NCBI RefSeq assembly: GCF_003217095.1
Contig: NZ_QJSR01000008.1
Location: 46,699 to 110,698 of the forward strand
Direction: 5' to 3'
Origin: Rhizobium sp. PP-CC-3A-592
GTDB taxonomy: Bacteria; Pseudomonadota; Alphaproteobacteria; Rhizobiales; Rhizobiaceae
DNA length: 64,000 nt
Each line of letters opens with the position of its first letter. Position 1 is the stretch's first letter. The notes below the pieces were generated by a model. It saw only the letters and a list, made by a program, of their open reading frames with translations, did no database searches and was not told the DNA's origin. This document shows, one piece after another, positions 9,632 through 18,917 of the stretch. The translations under genes were made by a program, and so were the position numbers.

Positions 9632-10837
9632 TTACTCGGGCCGGAAGCGGAACAGGGTGAAGTCCTTGTTCGCCCAGCCGGACGGGTGGAACCAAGGTGA
9701 ATCCTGAATGTGGGACGCGGTGACGTAAATGAAGCCGTCTGGGCCCTGCGAGAACGTGTCGGGCCAGCGCAGGCGACTGTCGGTGAGGACGGTTTCGATC
9801 TTTCCGTCCTGCTTGAGCAGCTTCACAGCATCGGCGCCGACGGCGCTGAAGTAGATGCTGTCATCCTTGCCCGTCCACAAGCCGTCGACCGGCTCGGTCG
9901 TTGCGAACTTCTCAGCCTTGCCTTTCGCCGCGTCAGGATTGGTGCCCGCCTGCTGGAGCAAGCTGGCGTCGATGCGGTACATCGTCTTTGCCGTGACGGC
10001 CTGCCAGTAGAGTGTCGCGCCATCGTTCGACAAAGCCAGACCGTCGGCGTTGAACATGGGTTGGCGGCCATCCGGGCGTTTCAGCGGCCTTCCGTCCGTC
10101 ATCACGATGGCTTCCTTTTCCATCTGTGTGGTCGCATCGTCGCTCAGCACCCTCCATGCCTTGCCAGCGTCCAAGTCCACGACCACGAGACCGCCGGGCA
10201 CGCCCGAATCCGTGAGATAGGCGAACTTGCCGTCGGGCGAGAGGCGCACATCGTTCATGTAGCTCGCGGGGCCGGCGACGTCCGCTGCGAACGGGTAGAC
10301 CTTCTTCACGCTGTTCGTTTTCAAGTCGATCTGCACAAGCTTCGGGCCGTCCTTTACCGTCTTTTCCGTGTTCGGCGCGGCGGGATCGACGACCCAGAGT
10401 GAGCCTTTGCCGTCGGCCACCACGCTCTGCACGGAAACGAAGTGATCGCCGGGCGTGACCTCGCTCATTCGGGCGTTGCGCCACGCATTCCATTCGTCGT
10501 TCGGGTAAGGCTTCATCGTGCCGTCCTTCATCACCTCGGCGACGGAGACCGACACATCCTCGCTCCAGCGAGGAAAATTGACGAAGATGCGGTTGTCTTC
10601 CGATACGGTCACGCCGGTGACCTGATGATCGAACTTGGCCACCTCTTCGAGGCGCTCATCCGTCGTGCCCGTGATCGGGGCGATCAGCTTGCGCGTCTCA
10701 CTTTTGATGGTCTCCACCGTCGAGGATTGCGCTAACGACGGGCCGGTGCTGGTAAGTGTCGCGGCAAAGGCGATTGCCAAGATGGTGGGCAGGGCGGTCT
10801 GCGCAGACAGGCCAAAGCGGGAAGAGGTCGATGTCAC
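9632..10837 (-). CDS. Secreted major-royal-jelly / SMP-30-like beta-propeller protein
   Basis: The 401-residue protein starts at a GTG (10835-10837) preceded by GGAG and carries a signal peptide ending near ATLTSTGPSLAQS (about residue 37). The mature part has repeats typical of six-bladed propellers of the royal-jelly/SMP-30 group, for example LSPDGKFAYLTDSGVPGGL and ADGLALSNDGATLYW. Such proteins bind small ligands or act as lactonases, but this one cannot be given a substrate. It follows the minus-strand glycosyltransferase operon after a 90-base gap and may belong to it. Confidence 0.75.
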   Translation of the reverse strand: MTSTSSRFGLSAQTALPTILAIAFAATLTSTGPSLAQSSTVETIKSETRKLIAPITGTTDERLEEVAKFDHQVTGVTVSEDNRIFVNFPRWSEDVSVSVAEVMKDGTMKPYPNDEWNAWRNARMSEVTPGDHFVSVQSVVADGKGSLWVVDPAAPNTEKTVKDGPKLVQIDLKTNSVKKVYPFAADVAGPASYMNDVRLSPDGKFAYLTDSGVPGGLVVVDLDAGKAWRVLSDDATTQMEKEAIVMTDGRPLKRPDGRQPMFNADGLALSNDGATLYWQAVTAKTMYRIDASLLQQAGTNPDAAKGKAEKFATTEPVDGLWTGKDDSIYFSAVGADAVKLLKQDGKIETVLTDSRLRWPDTFSQGPDGFIYVTASHIQDSPWFHPSGWANKDFTLFRFRPE

Positions 10838-10927
10838 AATGAGGTCTCCGGTTTCAGCGCGACGAACTGCGGCACGGACTCTTTGTTCCCGACGCGGAGA
10901 AACGGACGCGAGCCCTCATCGTGCTGG

Positions 10928-11923
10928 TCACTCCGCCGAGAAGGCGCGCTGAAGCGCCTGTTCCTCGAAAAGGCGTCCGCCACCGGGTTTCAGCCCCTCA
11001 TAAGCTTTCGATCTCCGGGCGACATGCTCCGCAGTAAGGTGGTGCCGGATGGCGCCCGAGAGCGCAATGAAACTCTTCTGCCAGAGCCGAACAGGTCGCT
11101 CGTGGACGATGCCCTCGTAGACGACCTCGCGCCGGTTGAGGCGATATTGCACATCCGGGTAGAGATCGGAAAGGCGACCATTGACCAGATTTTCGCGCGG
11201 CAGACCGAGGGAGACGACGCCTTGCCGGTCGGCGAGCGTGGCGAGCCGCTTCAGAGTTTCCCCAAGCTCCGGCGAAATGTCCTCGTCGGCATCCAGCTGA
11301 AACATCCACGGGGTTCGGCAGAGGGCTTGCAGCGCATTTCGCTGGTTGGCGAAATGGCCGTTCAGCGGATGTGAGAACACGCTGACGAAGCCGTCGTCGC
11401 CTTCCTGTCGAGGCTCGAATGTCTCTCCGGCGCGATCGATCAGAACGATGACCGCATCCGCCCAGGACCGGTAGAGCGCTGCCGTCTCCAGGACGGCGCA
11501 CGCCTCTCGTTCGCTGCACATAATACCGACCGAAACAGGTGTCGGTACAAGCGCGCGCAGTGACACGAGATCAGCCTCCGCGCAGAGCGTGCCATGCGGA
11601 TGACGGAGTTCGTGCGCCTGCATCGCATTTGCTGGCGTGGCGGCGAGGCCGAACCGGGTTGCGATCGTGCGCATCGTGTAGATGTCGCAACCAAAGGGAT
11701 CACCGGGATGCTTCATCGTAGGCTTCCCGGCGCAGAGATCGCGAAGGAGCGTATCGAATTGCGTGGGATCGAGCATGATGGTGGGCTCATCCAGGAGCAG
11801 GCCGCAGTGGGAGCAGGCATAGGAAAATGCACGAACGACATTGCCGCACTGCAAGGTGCGCGACGTCGGCTCGATGCCACGCGCTCGGCAGAGCGGACAG
11901 CGTACGGTAGTGGCGTCTGGCAT
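10928..11923 (-). CDS. Family 2-like glycosyltransferase with N-terminal zinc ribbon
   Basis: The 331-residue protein begins with a zinc-ribbon-like head (CPLCRARG near residue 9, CSHCGLLLD near residue 36). It continues with a GT-A fold glycosyltransferase domain of the SunS/family-2 kind, where FQLDADEDISPEL holds the metal-binding DxD. The N-terminal head resembles those of methyltransferases and glycosyltransferases in polysaccharide clusters. It is the last glycosyltransferase of the minus-strand operon, 24 bases after the preceding gene. Donor and acceptor are unknown. Confidence 0.72.
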   Translation of the reverse strand: MPDATTVRCPLCRARGIEPTSRTLQCGNVVRAFSYACSHCGLLLDEPTIMLDPTQFDTLLRDLCAGKPTMKHPGDPFGCDIYTMRTIATRFGLAATPANAMQAHELRHPHGTLCAEADLVSLRALVPTPVSVGIMCSEREACAVLETAALYRSWADAVIVLIDRAGETFEPRQEGDDGFVSVFSHPLNGHFANQRNALQALCRTPWMFQLDADEDISPELGETLKRLATLADRQGVVSLGLPRENLVNGRLSDLYPDVQYRLNRREVVYEGIVHERPVRLWQKSFIALSGAIRHHLTAEHVARRSKAYEGLKPGGGRLFEEQALQRAFSAE

Positions 11924-11947
11924 GCGGTTTTCCTGCCTGATCCTGCG

Positions 11948-12526
11948 TCAGCGCTTCGCCAAGGGGTGCAGGACGAGCCAGCCGGCATTGTGAGCGGCCT
12001 CGAACCAAGAGCGTTCCGCGCTCCAGGCATGCCCGTCCCAACCATCGAAGCCGAAGCCGAAGATGTCGAACGATGAGGATCTGGAGTCCTCGACCTCCAG
12101 TGTCCTGAAACTGTAGAGAAAGCCGGAACTGAGAGCAGAGGTCGGCAGCGCGCCATGTGCCAGCAGCGACGCGCGTGCCCTGCCTTCCGTCGCCGCATCG
12201 ATCCAACCGATGTCCTTGCCGAGCGGGCCAAGACGCGCGCGAAGGCCTTCGGCATGGCAATCGTCTTCCGGCTTCTCCGACGGTGGAAAGACGAGCGTGA
12301 CGCGCTCTGCATCCCGCACGGCTCTCCGCTCTGTAAATGTAGGGTCGGTAAGCCATTCCGCCGGCTGTCCGCCCCGGCTGACCAACACAAGTTCGGATGT
12401 TTTGGTGCCGCTCGTAGACCCGAGCCCGGCCGTATTGTTAAACCTGACGACGCGATCGTAGCCGTCGAGATCGAGATCCGTGCCATCGAACTCCGGCGCG
12501 TTGCCAATGATTGCCGTCCGCTTCAT
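11948..12526 (-). CDS. Small GT29/sialyltransferase-like protein
   Basis: The 192-residue protein opens with TAIIGNAPEFDGTDLDLDGYDRVVRFNN. This IGN...D.VVRFN pattern is shared by the GT29-like sialyltransferase fold and by rhizobial proteins labelled urease-operon accessory protein. The C-terminal part has SSGFLYSFRTLE and FDIFGFGFDGWDGHAW. It is translationally coupled to the glycosyltransferase upstream through an ATGA overlap. A nucleotide-sugar transfer role is plausible from fold and context; sialic acid itself is not supported, since no sialate biosynthesis genes are present. Confidence 0.6.
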   Translation of the reverse strand: MKRTAIIGNAPEFDGTDLDLDGYDRVVRFNNTAGLGSTSGTKTSELVLVSRGGQPAEWLTDPTFTERRAVRDAERVTLVFPPSEKPEDDCHAEGLRARLGPLGKDIGWIDAATEGRARASLLAHGALPTSALSSGFLYSFRTLEVEDSRSSSFDIFGFGFDGWDGHAWSAERSWFEAAHNAGWLVLHPLAKR

Positions 12527-13728
12527 AAGGCCCTCGCCGATCCGATGCCACGATCGCCGGCAATGGCCTGCTTGTAAACCTCCAGCGTCTGGCGGCCGAG
12601 CGTGGCGCGAGTAAAGGTTCCCGCTGCCTCAAGCGCTTTCTCACGGAGGCGCGCGCGAAGAGCGGCGGACGCCAGCATTTCGCGCAGGCGTTCCGCAATG
12701 GCTCCGCCCTCCGTCGCCGAGGCAAGCACGCCTGCGCCGGTCTGGCCGATAAATTCCCGCGCACTCGGATCGTCGGCCGAGGCGAGGATGGGACGGCCGA
12801 AGGCGATCGCTTCCTGATAGACGAGGCCGAAACTTTCGTAGCGCGAAGGCGCTAAAACGATATGGGCGGCTTCGTAAAGATCGAACAGCACCGCGTCGGG
12901 CTGCCGCCCGAGCGCATGGATGCGCCGGCGTGCGCTGGCTGGTAATGTCTTCGGCAGGTCGCTTTCGGGCACACCCAGCAGGTCCACCTGAAAATCTGGC
13001 AAGAGGCCCGCATCGGCATCTTGGGTGACGCGAGCAATGGCGTCCATGAATTCGTGAAAGCCCTTCCGTGCTTCGGCCCTGCCGACGAAGAGAATGCGGA
13101 GCGGCTCCTCAAGAGGCGGATATTCCGCCTCGCCCGCCCGCGTCAGCAGCGCTTGTGACAAGGACAGGCCAATGGTCGCGTGTGAGCGGCGTGCGTCCAG
13201 ACGGTAGAGTTCCGCGATCCGACGCCCGTGATCAGATGTGTTTGATATCAGCGCCGCACTGCCGTTCGCCTGACGGCGCTCCAGCATATCCGCCACCCAG
13301 GCATCCAACCGGTTGCGGGGAGAGAGCCGGCTTTCGCGCGACCAGGAGGCAGGCGTCGAGTTGCGCGTGACGAGCGGGAGATCCCGGCGCCCGGTCAGCA
13401 GCACGGCCGGCGCATACCAGTTGGTCGCCTCCACCACGTCGAACGGCGTCGTGGCATGCGCGGTGAGCACCGCATCGCGAAACCGCCGAGGTGCCGCGAA
13501 ATGGCCAATGCCGGCATAGGTGCGCAGGCGCCCAAGCCGCGAGTGCTCAGGGATAGCGCAGCCGATGATCCGCACGCTGTCGCCGACCTCCGTGCCCGTG
13601 CGGTCGCCGGAGAACACTGTGACCTCGCAGCCTTGCGCCAGAAGGCTCTCCGCGATCTCGCGGGCGGCGGTGGACAGTCCGCTTGGGGATGGTGGGTAAT
13701 CCCAGGCGATCAGGGCCGTGCGCATCAT
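12523..13728 (-). CDS. Family 4 glycosyltransferase
   Basis: The 401-residue GT-B protein has an N-terminal acceptor domain starting ALIAWDYPPSPSGLSTAAREI and a C-terminal donor domain with ILFVGRAEARKGFHEFMDAI and the E-x7-E signature in PSRYESFGLVYQEAIAFGRP. These are hallmarks of family 4 retaining glycosyltransferases. Its start overlaps the end of the upstream glycosyltransferase gene and its stop overlaps the next gene, so the set is one coupled operon. Confidence 0.85.
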   Translation of the reverse strand: MMRTALIAWDYPPSPSGLSTAAREIAESLLAQGCEVTVFSGDRTGTEVGDSVRIIGCAIPEHSRLGRLRTYAGIGHFAAPRRFRDAVLTAHATTPFDVVEATNWYAPAVLLTGRRDLPLVTRNSTPASWSRESRLSPRNRLDAWVADMLERRQANGSAALISNTSDHGRRIAELYRLDARRSHATIGLSLSQALLTRAGEAEYPPLEEPLRILFVGRAEARKGFHEFMDAIARVTQDADAGLLPDFQVDLLGVPESDLPKTLPASARRRIHALGRQPDAVLFDLYEAAHIVLAPSRYESFGLVYQEAIAFGRPILASADDPSAREFIGQTGAGVLASATEGGAIAERLREMLASAALRARLREKALEAAGTFTRATLGRQTLEVYKQAIAGDRGIGSARAL

Positions 13729-14795
13729 CGCTGGAGCAGCCTTCGATAGATCTCCAGATAGTCCTGCGCCATGCGCCGGGCGGTGAACCGTTGCTCGAAG
13801 CGTTCACGGATCGCGCGCCGATCGAGCCGGTCAATCTGCCCGATGGCCGCCACCGCCTCCTCTTCGCTCTCGACGATGAAGCCGGTCACGCCGTGCTCCA
13901 CGACCTCGGGCACAGAGCCCCGGTTCCAGGCAATGACAGGCGTGCCGCAGGCCATCGCCTCGATCATCACGAGCCCGAACGGCTCCGGCCAGTCGATGGG
14001 AAAGAGCAGTGCGCTTGCGCCGCGAAGCAAGACGTTCTTGGCGACGTCATCGACGGGGCCAATATATTCGGCGGTCGGTGAAAGGCCGGGTCTGACATAG
14101 GTATCGAAGTAGAGCGGGTTGCCGACATCGACGGTTCCGGCCAGACGGATGGGCCGGCCTGCCGCCTGTGCTACCCGGATCGCGACATCCGGGCGCTTCT
14201 GGTCGGTCATGCGACCGATGAAGGCGAGATACGGCTCTGGCGTGTCGTTTGGTTTAAAGCGCGCGGGATCGACGCCATGTAGCACGATGCCCGCGCGGTT
14301 CGATATCGGCAGCGCCTGTTCCTGCGCGCGCGAAATCGCCGCGACGGGCAAATCCTGGAAGGCAGAAAAAAACAACTCACGGTCGAGTTCATCAACGCGC
14401 CAATGGATGGTCGTCAAAGACGTCTTGCGTTTTTCGCCCATCGTCACGGCGTGGAAGAACTCACCGTGGAAGTGCACGATATCGAAGGTGGACAACGCTT
14501 GGCGCACCTCCTCCATACGGACCGTCTCCAGCACGGACGGGATCGATGGCGGCACAGAACCATATTTATTTTCAAGGAATTGCAGGCTCGGAAGCGCGCC
14601 TACCCGAGGCACGGGGCAGGTGCTGTCGGAAGGTGCAAACAGCGCCACTTCGCAGCCGAGCGCTTGCAGCTCGACGGAGAGGTCGTGGATCACCCGCTCC
14701 GTCCCGCCATGGTTGAGCGGGGGCACGGGGAAAATACTTGGTGCAACCTGTGCAACTTTTATCGGCTCACCCAGTTCACGGTCGTGGTTCGGCAT
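13725..14795 (-). CDS. Family 4 glycosyltransferase, first gene of the minus operon
   Basis: The 356-residue protein matches rhizobial family 4 glycosyltransferases: VAPSIFPVPPLNHGGTERVIHDLS at the N-terminus, AFIGRMTDQKRPDVAIRVA at the domain junction and PIDWPEPFGLVMIEAMACGTP with the E-x7-E pair. The start ATG (14793-14795) lies only 30 bases from the ATG of the oppositely oriented sucrose-phosphate-synthase-like gene, so the two operons must share a compact divergent promoter or use promoters inside each other's coding sequence. Confidence 0.86.
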   Translation of the reverse strand: MPNHDRELGEPIKVAQVAPSIFPVPPLNHGGTERVIHDLSVELQALGCEVALFAPSDSTCPVPRVGALPSLQFLENKYGSVPPSIPSVLETVRMEEVRQALSTFDIVHFHGEFFHAVTMGEKRKTSLTTIHWRVDELDRELFFSAFQDLPVAAISRAQEQALPISNRAGIVLHGVDPARFKPNDTPEPYLAFIGRMTDQKRPDVAIRVAQAAGRPIRLAGTVDVGNPLYFDTYVRPGLSPTAEYIGPVDDVAKNVLLRGASALLFPIDWPEPFGLVMIEAMACGTPVIAWNRGSVPEVVEHGVTGFIVESEEEAVAAIGQIDRLDRRAIRERFEQRFTARRMAQDYLEIYRRLLQR

Positions 14796-14825
14796 TTAAG
14801 GTCCTGACTGCACGGGAGATCATGT

Positions 14826-16892
14826 ATGTTCGTTCTTCACGTCGCACTTCAAGGGTGCCTTCGCGGAAACAATGTCGAATATGGACTGACGACGGATACA
14901 GGCGGGCACATCCGCTACCTGCTAGATCTGGTCGAAGCTTGCAGAAACAGTGGCCAAGCCGAGCGCATTGTCATCGCCACGCGCGCCTTCGAAGGGTGTG
15001 GAAAGGAATACATCAAGCCGGTTGAGATCGTCGACGGTACGACCAGCATCATCCGTTTTCCCACGACGCATCCGGGTTACCTTGCAAAAGAGGATTTGCA
15101 CACCGAACTTGACAGTTTTGCCGATGGCTTGATCGCGCACATCGTGGCGGGCAACACCCGACCGGACATGCTCCACGCGCACTACGCCGATGCGGCGGTG
15201 GTCGCGGCACACGTCGAGGATGCGCTCGGCATTCCCTTCGTCTTCACCGGCCACTCGCTCGGCAAGGTCAAGCAGAAGGCCCTGCCCTCCTGCTTGTCCG
15301 ATCGTGGCTTTGCCGAGCGGATCGCGGCGGAGGAGCTGGCGCTGGCCAGAGCCTCCCTCGTCATCGCATCCTCCCGCGACGAGGCGGAACTGCAATACAA
15401 GGCTTACGATAATTACGACCCCGGCAAGATCCGCGTGCTGCCGCCGGGCAGCGACCTCAAGGCGTTTCGTGGCGCGGTATCCTCCCCCGTGGTCGAACGG
15501 GAGATGGCGCGATTTCTGGTGGAGCCGGAAAAGCCCGTTATCCTCGCCATCGCGCGGCCCGTCGCCAAGAAGAACCTTGCGGGCCTGATCGAGGCCTACG
15601 GCCAGTCGGAAGCCTTGCAGGCCGCGGCCAATCTCGTGATCGTCGCGGGCTCGCGCGACGATATCGATGCGCTCGAGGCGGATATGGCGGCGAACCTACG
15701 CGAGCTCCTGCGCCTCATCGACCGCTACGATCTCTACGGCAAGGTCGCCTATCCCAAGAGCCATCGCGGCGAGGATATTCCGGCCTATTACGCCTATGCC
15801 CGGGATCGTCGCGGCGTCTTCGTGAACCCGGCCTTCAACGAGCCTTTCGGCTTGACCCTCCTGGAGGCCGCCGCCGTCGGCCTGCCACTGGTCGCGACCG
15901 ACAGCGGCGGTCCGAACGACATCATCGAGACCTGCGGTAATGGCCTGCTGGTCGATCCGCGCGACGCCAACGGCATTGCCGATGCCCTGCTGCAGATCTT
16001 TCGCAGCGCCGAGATGTGGGACCGTTTCTCTGCCTCCGGCGACAGGGCCGTGAAGACCTACGACTGGGAACGGCACGTCACCCGCTATCACGGGCTCGTG
16101 CACGATCTCGTCCACCCGCCGGAAATGCCCGTCCAGCGGGCCATCCAGCTCCTGATCAGCGACATCGACAACACGCTTGTCGGCTCCGTTCCGCATCTCC
16201 ACGCCTTCGGCAACTGGCGTCGCATGCAGGAGAACCTCGCCTTCGGCGTAGCGACAGGCCGCTCCTTTCACAGCGCCATGGCCGTTCTTGAACAGCAAGA
16301 CGTGCCTCGCCCCGAGGTGATGATCACCTCCGTGGGGTCGGAAATCTACACCCTGTCGGAGAACGGCGTTTCCTATGAGCAGGACGAGGGCTGGCTGAAG
16401 GCGATTGCCGGCAACTGGCAGCGCTCGGCTGTCGAGAGGGTCCTGCGCGGCGTGTCCGGCCTGACGCTGCAGGCGCCGCTCGAGCAGCGGGACTTCAAGC
16501 TCAGCTATTTCAGCGACGGCACCCATGCGACCGTCGAGCGCGTTCGATCAGCGCTTCAAAATGCGGGCGTGCTCGCCTCTGTCATCCACAGCCACAAGCG
16601 CTATCTGGACATCCTGCCTATCAAGGCGTCCAAGGGCACGGCGGTCGATCATGTGCGCCGCCGCTACGGCCTGGCTGAAAATGCCGTTTTCGTCGCGGGC
16701 GACAGCGGCAACGACATCGAAATGTTGCAGGCCATTCCGCAGTCCATCATCGTCGCCAACTACTCCGACAATCTCGGCAAGCTTCCGGCGCTAAAGCATT
16801 CCTACATCGCTTCCAGCACCCATGCCGCCGGCATTATCGAAGGGGTTCTCCACTTCCGGAACAAGGCCAAGGCTGGAGGTCTGCCAGTATGA
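14826..16892 (+). CDS. Sucrose-phosphate-synthase-like glycosyltransferase fused to a HAD phosphatase
   Basis: The 688-residue protein has two catalytic parts. Residues 1 to about 430 are a family 4 GT-B domain of the sucrose-phosphate synthase/mannosylfructose-phosphate synthase type (TTDTGGHIRYLLDLVEA; NEPFGLTLLEAAAVGLPLVATD). Residues from about 440 are a HAD-IIB phosphatase of the sucrose-phosphatase type, with DxDxT in SDIDNTL, a lysine in KASKGTAVDHV and the acidic pair in VAGDSGNDIEML. Both active sites look intact, so the protein could make and dephosphorylate a sugar such as sucrose, mannosylfructose or glucosylglycerate-like compound. The sugar is not identifiable here. Confidence 0.83.
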   Translation: MFVLHVALQGCLRGNNVEYGLTTDTGGHIRYLLDLVEACRNSGQAERIVIATRAFEGCGKEYIKPVEIVDGTTSIIRFPTTHPGYLAKEDLHTELDSFADGLIAHIVAGNTRPDMLHAHYADAAVVAAHVEDALGIPFVFTGHSLGKVKQKALPSCLSDRGFAERIAAEELALARASLVIASSRDEAELQYKAYDNYDPGKIRVLPPGSDLKAFRGAVSSPVVEREMARFLVEPEKPVILAIARPVAKKNLAGLIEAYGQSEALQAAANLVIVAGSRDDIDALEADMAANLRELLRLIDRYDLYGKVAYPKSHRGEDIPAYYAYARDRRGVFVNPAFNEPFGLTLLEAAAVGLPLVATDSGGPNDIIETCGNGLLVDPRDANGIADALLQIFRSAEMWDRFSASGDRAVKTYDWERHVTRYHGLVHDLVHPPEMPVQRAIQLLISDIDNTLVGSVPHLHAFGNWRRMQENLAFGVATGRSFHSAMAVLEQQDVPRPEVMITSVGSEIYTLSENGVSYEQDEGWLKAIAGNWQRSAVERVLRGVSGLTLQAPLEQRDFKLSYFSDGTHATVERVRSALQNAGVLASVIHSHKRYLDILPIKASKGTAVDHVRRRYGLAENAVFVAGDSGNDIEMLQAIPQSIIVANYSDNLGKLPALKHSYIASSTHAAGIIEGVLHFRNKAKAGGLPV

Positions 16893-17764
16893 TGGCAGAG
16901 GCTCCTACCAGCGTTCTGACGATCGTCCGCGGTCGCGCCGACCATCTAAGGGCGCTGATGACGGGGCTTTCGCGACAGAGCAGGCCGCCTTGCGAACTCG
17001 TGATCGCGTGGATGCAACCTGAAGAGGCCGAGGCGTTACCAGCTCTGCCCTACCCTGTCCGTCGTGTCTTCGTCGGTGGTGACGACATGCCGCTTGCTGC
17101 TGCCCGCAACCGTGCGGCGGAGGCGGCGTCGGGCGAGCACCTCGTTTTTCTCGATGTCGATTGTATCCCCTCGCCCACGACGGTCGAGTTCTACGCCCAA
17201 GCCCTGACGCTGCATGACGGCGTCATGCTCGGCGAAGTCCACTACTTGCCGGGCGGCCTGCCGGTCTTCACGGGGGATTTCACGGCGCTTGAAGAGCACG
17301 GCGTCGCCCACCCCTCCAAGCCTGCATTTCCTGATATCGGTGTTATGGAAGAGCCGGATTCCGGACAGCTCTGGGGCTTATCCTTTGCATTGCGCAAGGC
17401 GACGTGGCTTTCCATCGGCGGTATGGACGAACGCTTTTATGGCTATGGCGGCGAGGAGACGGACCTTGCACGCCGGGCCGGGCAGGCCGGCATACGGACC
17501 TACCGCGTTGGCGGCGCGCGCGCCTACCATCAGCATCACGCCGTCCATATTCCACCCCTCCAGCACTTCGACCATATCCTGCGCAACGCGCGCCTCTACC
17601 AAGCGAAGCACGGCGTCTGGTGCATGGACTACTGGCTTGGGCAGTTCGCCGAGCGCGGGCTGATCGAGTGGACGAGCGAGGCGGATGCCATTCGCCTGCT
17701 GCGCCGCCCGGACGCCCACGAAACCGAGGCCGCACGACAGCCCGACCACGTTCTCTTTTCCTGA
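16889..17764 (+). CDS. Family 2/27-like glycosyltransferase
   Basis: The 291-residue protein is a GT-A enzyme. AAARNRAAEAASGEHLVFLDVDC near residue 65 holds the nucleotide-sugar-binding DxD (DVD). The C-terminal GLSFALRKATWLSIGGMDERFYGYGGEETDLARR matches the galactosyltransferase-type C-terminal domain (GGMDE...GYGGED). Its start overlaps the stop of the upstream fusion gene (ATGATG over TGA), and the next gene follows within 14 bases. Donor sugar unknown. Confidence 0.82.
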   Translation: MMAEAPTSVLTIVRGRADHLRALMTGLSRQSRPPCELVIAWMQPEEAEALPALPYPVRRVFVGGDDMPLAAARNRAAEAASGEHLVFLDVDCIPSPTTVEFYAQALTLHDGVMLGEVHYLPGGLPVFTGDFTALEEHGVAHPSKPAFPDIGVMEEPDSGQLWGLSFALRKATWLSIGGMDERFYGYGGEETDLARRAGQAGIRTYRVGGARAYHQHHAVHIPPLQHFDHILRNARLYQAKHGVWCMDYWLGQFAERGLIEWTSEADAIRLLRRPDAHETEAARQPDHVLFS

Positions 17765-17778
17765 TGGGACCAAAATCC

Positions 17779-18912
17779 ATGAAAAAACCGATCGCTTTCT
17801 TCGTCCATCATCAGGGCCGTGGCCATGCCAATCGTACGATGGCAATGGCCGAGCATTTCAGCAAGGATCGCCCTGTTTCCGTGCTCACCGCAGGACCCGA
17901 GCATTTCGCCAAGACAGATCCGCGCATTGAGGTCATCACCTTGCCGAACATGATCGGCGAAACCGTGCCGACGCCGCGTCTTTTCGCCGAGCCCACGCCG
18001 TCCGTCATGCATTGCGTACCGCTCGGTCTGCCCTCCATGCGCCGCACGATGCGCACCATCGTCGATCATCTCGATGATCGCGACGTCGGGCTGTTCGTGG
18101 TCGATGTCTCAGCCGAGATCGGCATGCTCGGCCGCATCGTCAGCACCCCGACGGTGCAGATCCGCATGCACGGCGACCGCAGCGATATCGGCCATATCGG
18201 CTCCTACGAGGCCTGCGTCGGTATGATCGCACCGTTCGATGCGCGCCTGGAGCAGAACGATTATCCGCAGGCTCTCCGTGCCAAAACCATCTACACCGGC
18301 GGGCTCTGCACGACGCGGGACGCGGTTATGACACGGCAGGCAGCGCGAGCAAAGCTCGGCCTTGCCGAGGACCGCAAGGTCATTCTGGTGCTGACAGGGG
18401 GCGGCGGTAGCGGAACGCCGCTCGCCCCTCTGACCATTGCCGCGCGCGCCGTGCCGGATGCTCTCTGGCTGGTCGCCGGACCCGTCCACCGCGAAGGCCA
18501 TGAGACCGATTTCGCCAATCTCCAGGAACTTGGCTGGGTCGAGAACGTCACCGACCATATCGCCGCTGCCGACGTCGTCGTCGCCTCGGCCGGCGACAAC
18601 ACCGTTCACGAGATCGCCCGTGCAGGTTCCAAGTTCGTCGTTATGCCGGAGTGGCGCTATTTCGCCGAACAGCATCGCAAGGCCGAAGCGCTCGTCGCCC
18701 TCGGCGCCGCCGTCACCGCGCCCGCCTGGCCGGGCGATTATCGGGGCTGGCAGCAGCTTCTGGATGCGGCCGACGCAATTGACCCGGCCATTCTGCGCTC
18801 CCTGCACGATCCGGATGCCGCACGAAAGGCTGCAAACTGGCTGGAAACGTTGTGCGACGACCTTTGGCAGGGTGCCGTCGTCAATGAAGCGCCGCAGTTG
18901 AAGGTGGTGTAA
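17779..18912 (+). CDS. MurG-like GT-B (GT28-type) glycosyltransferase
   Basis: The 377-residue protein begins FFVHHQGRGHANRTMAMAEH, the glycine-histidine N-terminal loop of MurG/GT28-like transferases. A C-terminal nucleotide-binding region follows with LVLTGGGGSGTPLAPL and ADVVVASAGDNTVHEIARAGSKFVVMPEW. I chose the ATG at 17779, with GGGACC upstream; an in-frame ATG at 17764 overlaps the previous stop and would add five residues. It is the third gene of the plus-strand operon. Confidence 0.8.
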   Translation: MKKPIAFFVHHQGRGHANRTMAMAEHFSKDRPVSVLTAGPEHFAKTDPRIEVITLPNMIGETVPTPRLFAEPTPSVMHCVPLGLPSMRRTMRTIVDHLDDRDVGLFVVDVSAEIGMLGRIVSTPTVQIRMHGDRSDIGHIGSYEACVGMIAPFDARLEQNDYPQALRAKTIYTGGLCTTRDAVMTRQAARAKLGLAEDRKVILVLTGGGGSGTPLAPLTIAARAVPDALWLVAGPVHREGHETDFANLQELGWVENVTDHIAAADVVVASAGDNTVHEIARAGSKFVVMPEWRYFAEQHRKAEALVALGAAVTAPAWPGDYRGWQQLLDAADAIDPAILRSLHDPDAARKAANWLETLCDDLWQGAVVNEAPQLKVV

Positions 18913-18917
18913 CCCGC

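Noticed and set aside
11948..12526. True sialyltransferase or urease accessory protein
   Set aside because: The short VVRFN-type motif supports a fold-level link only; there are no sialic acid or urease genes in the window.
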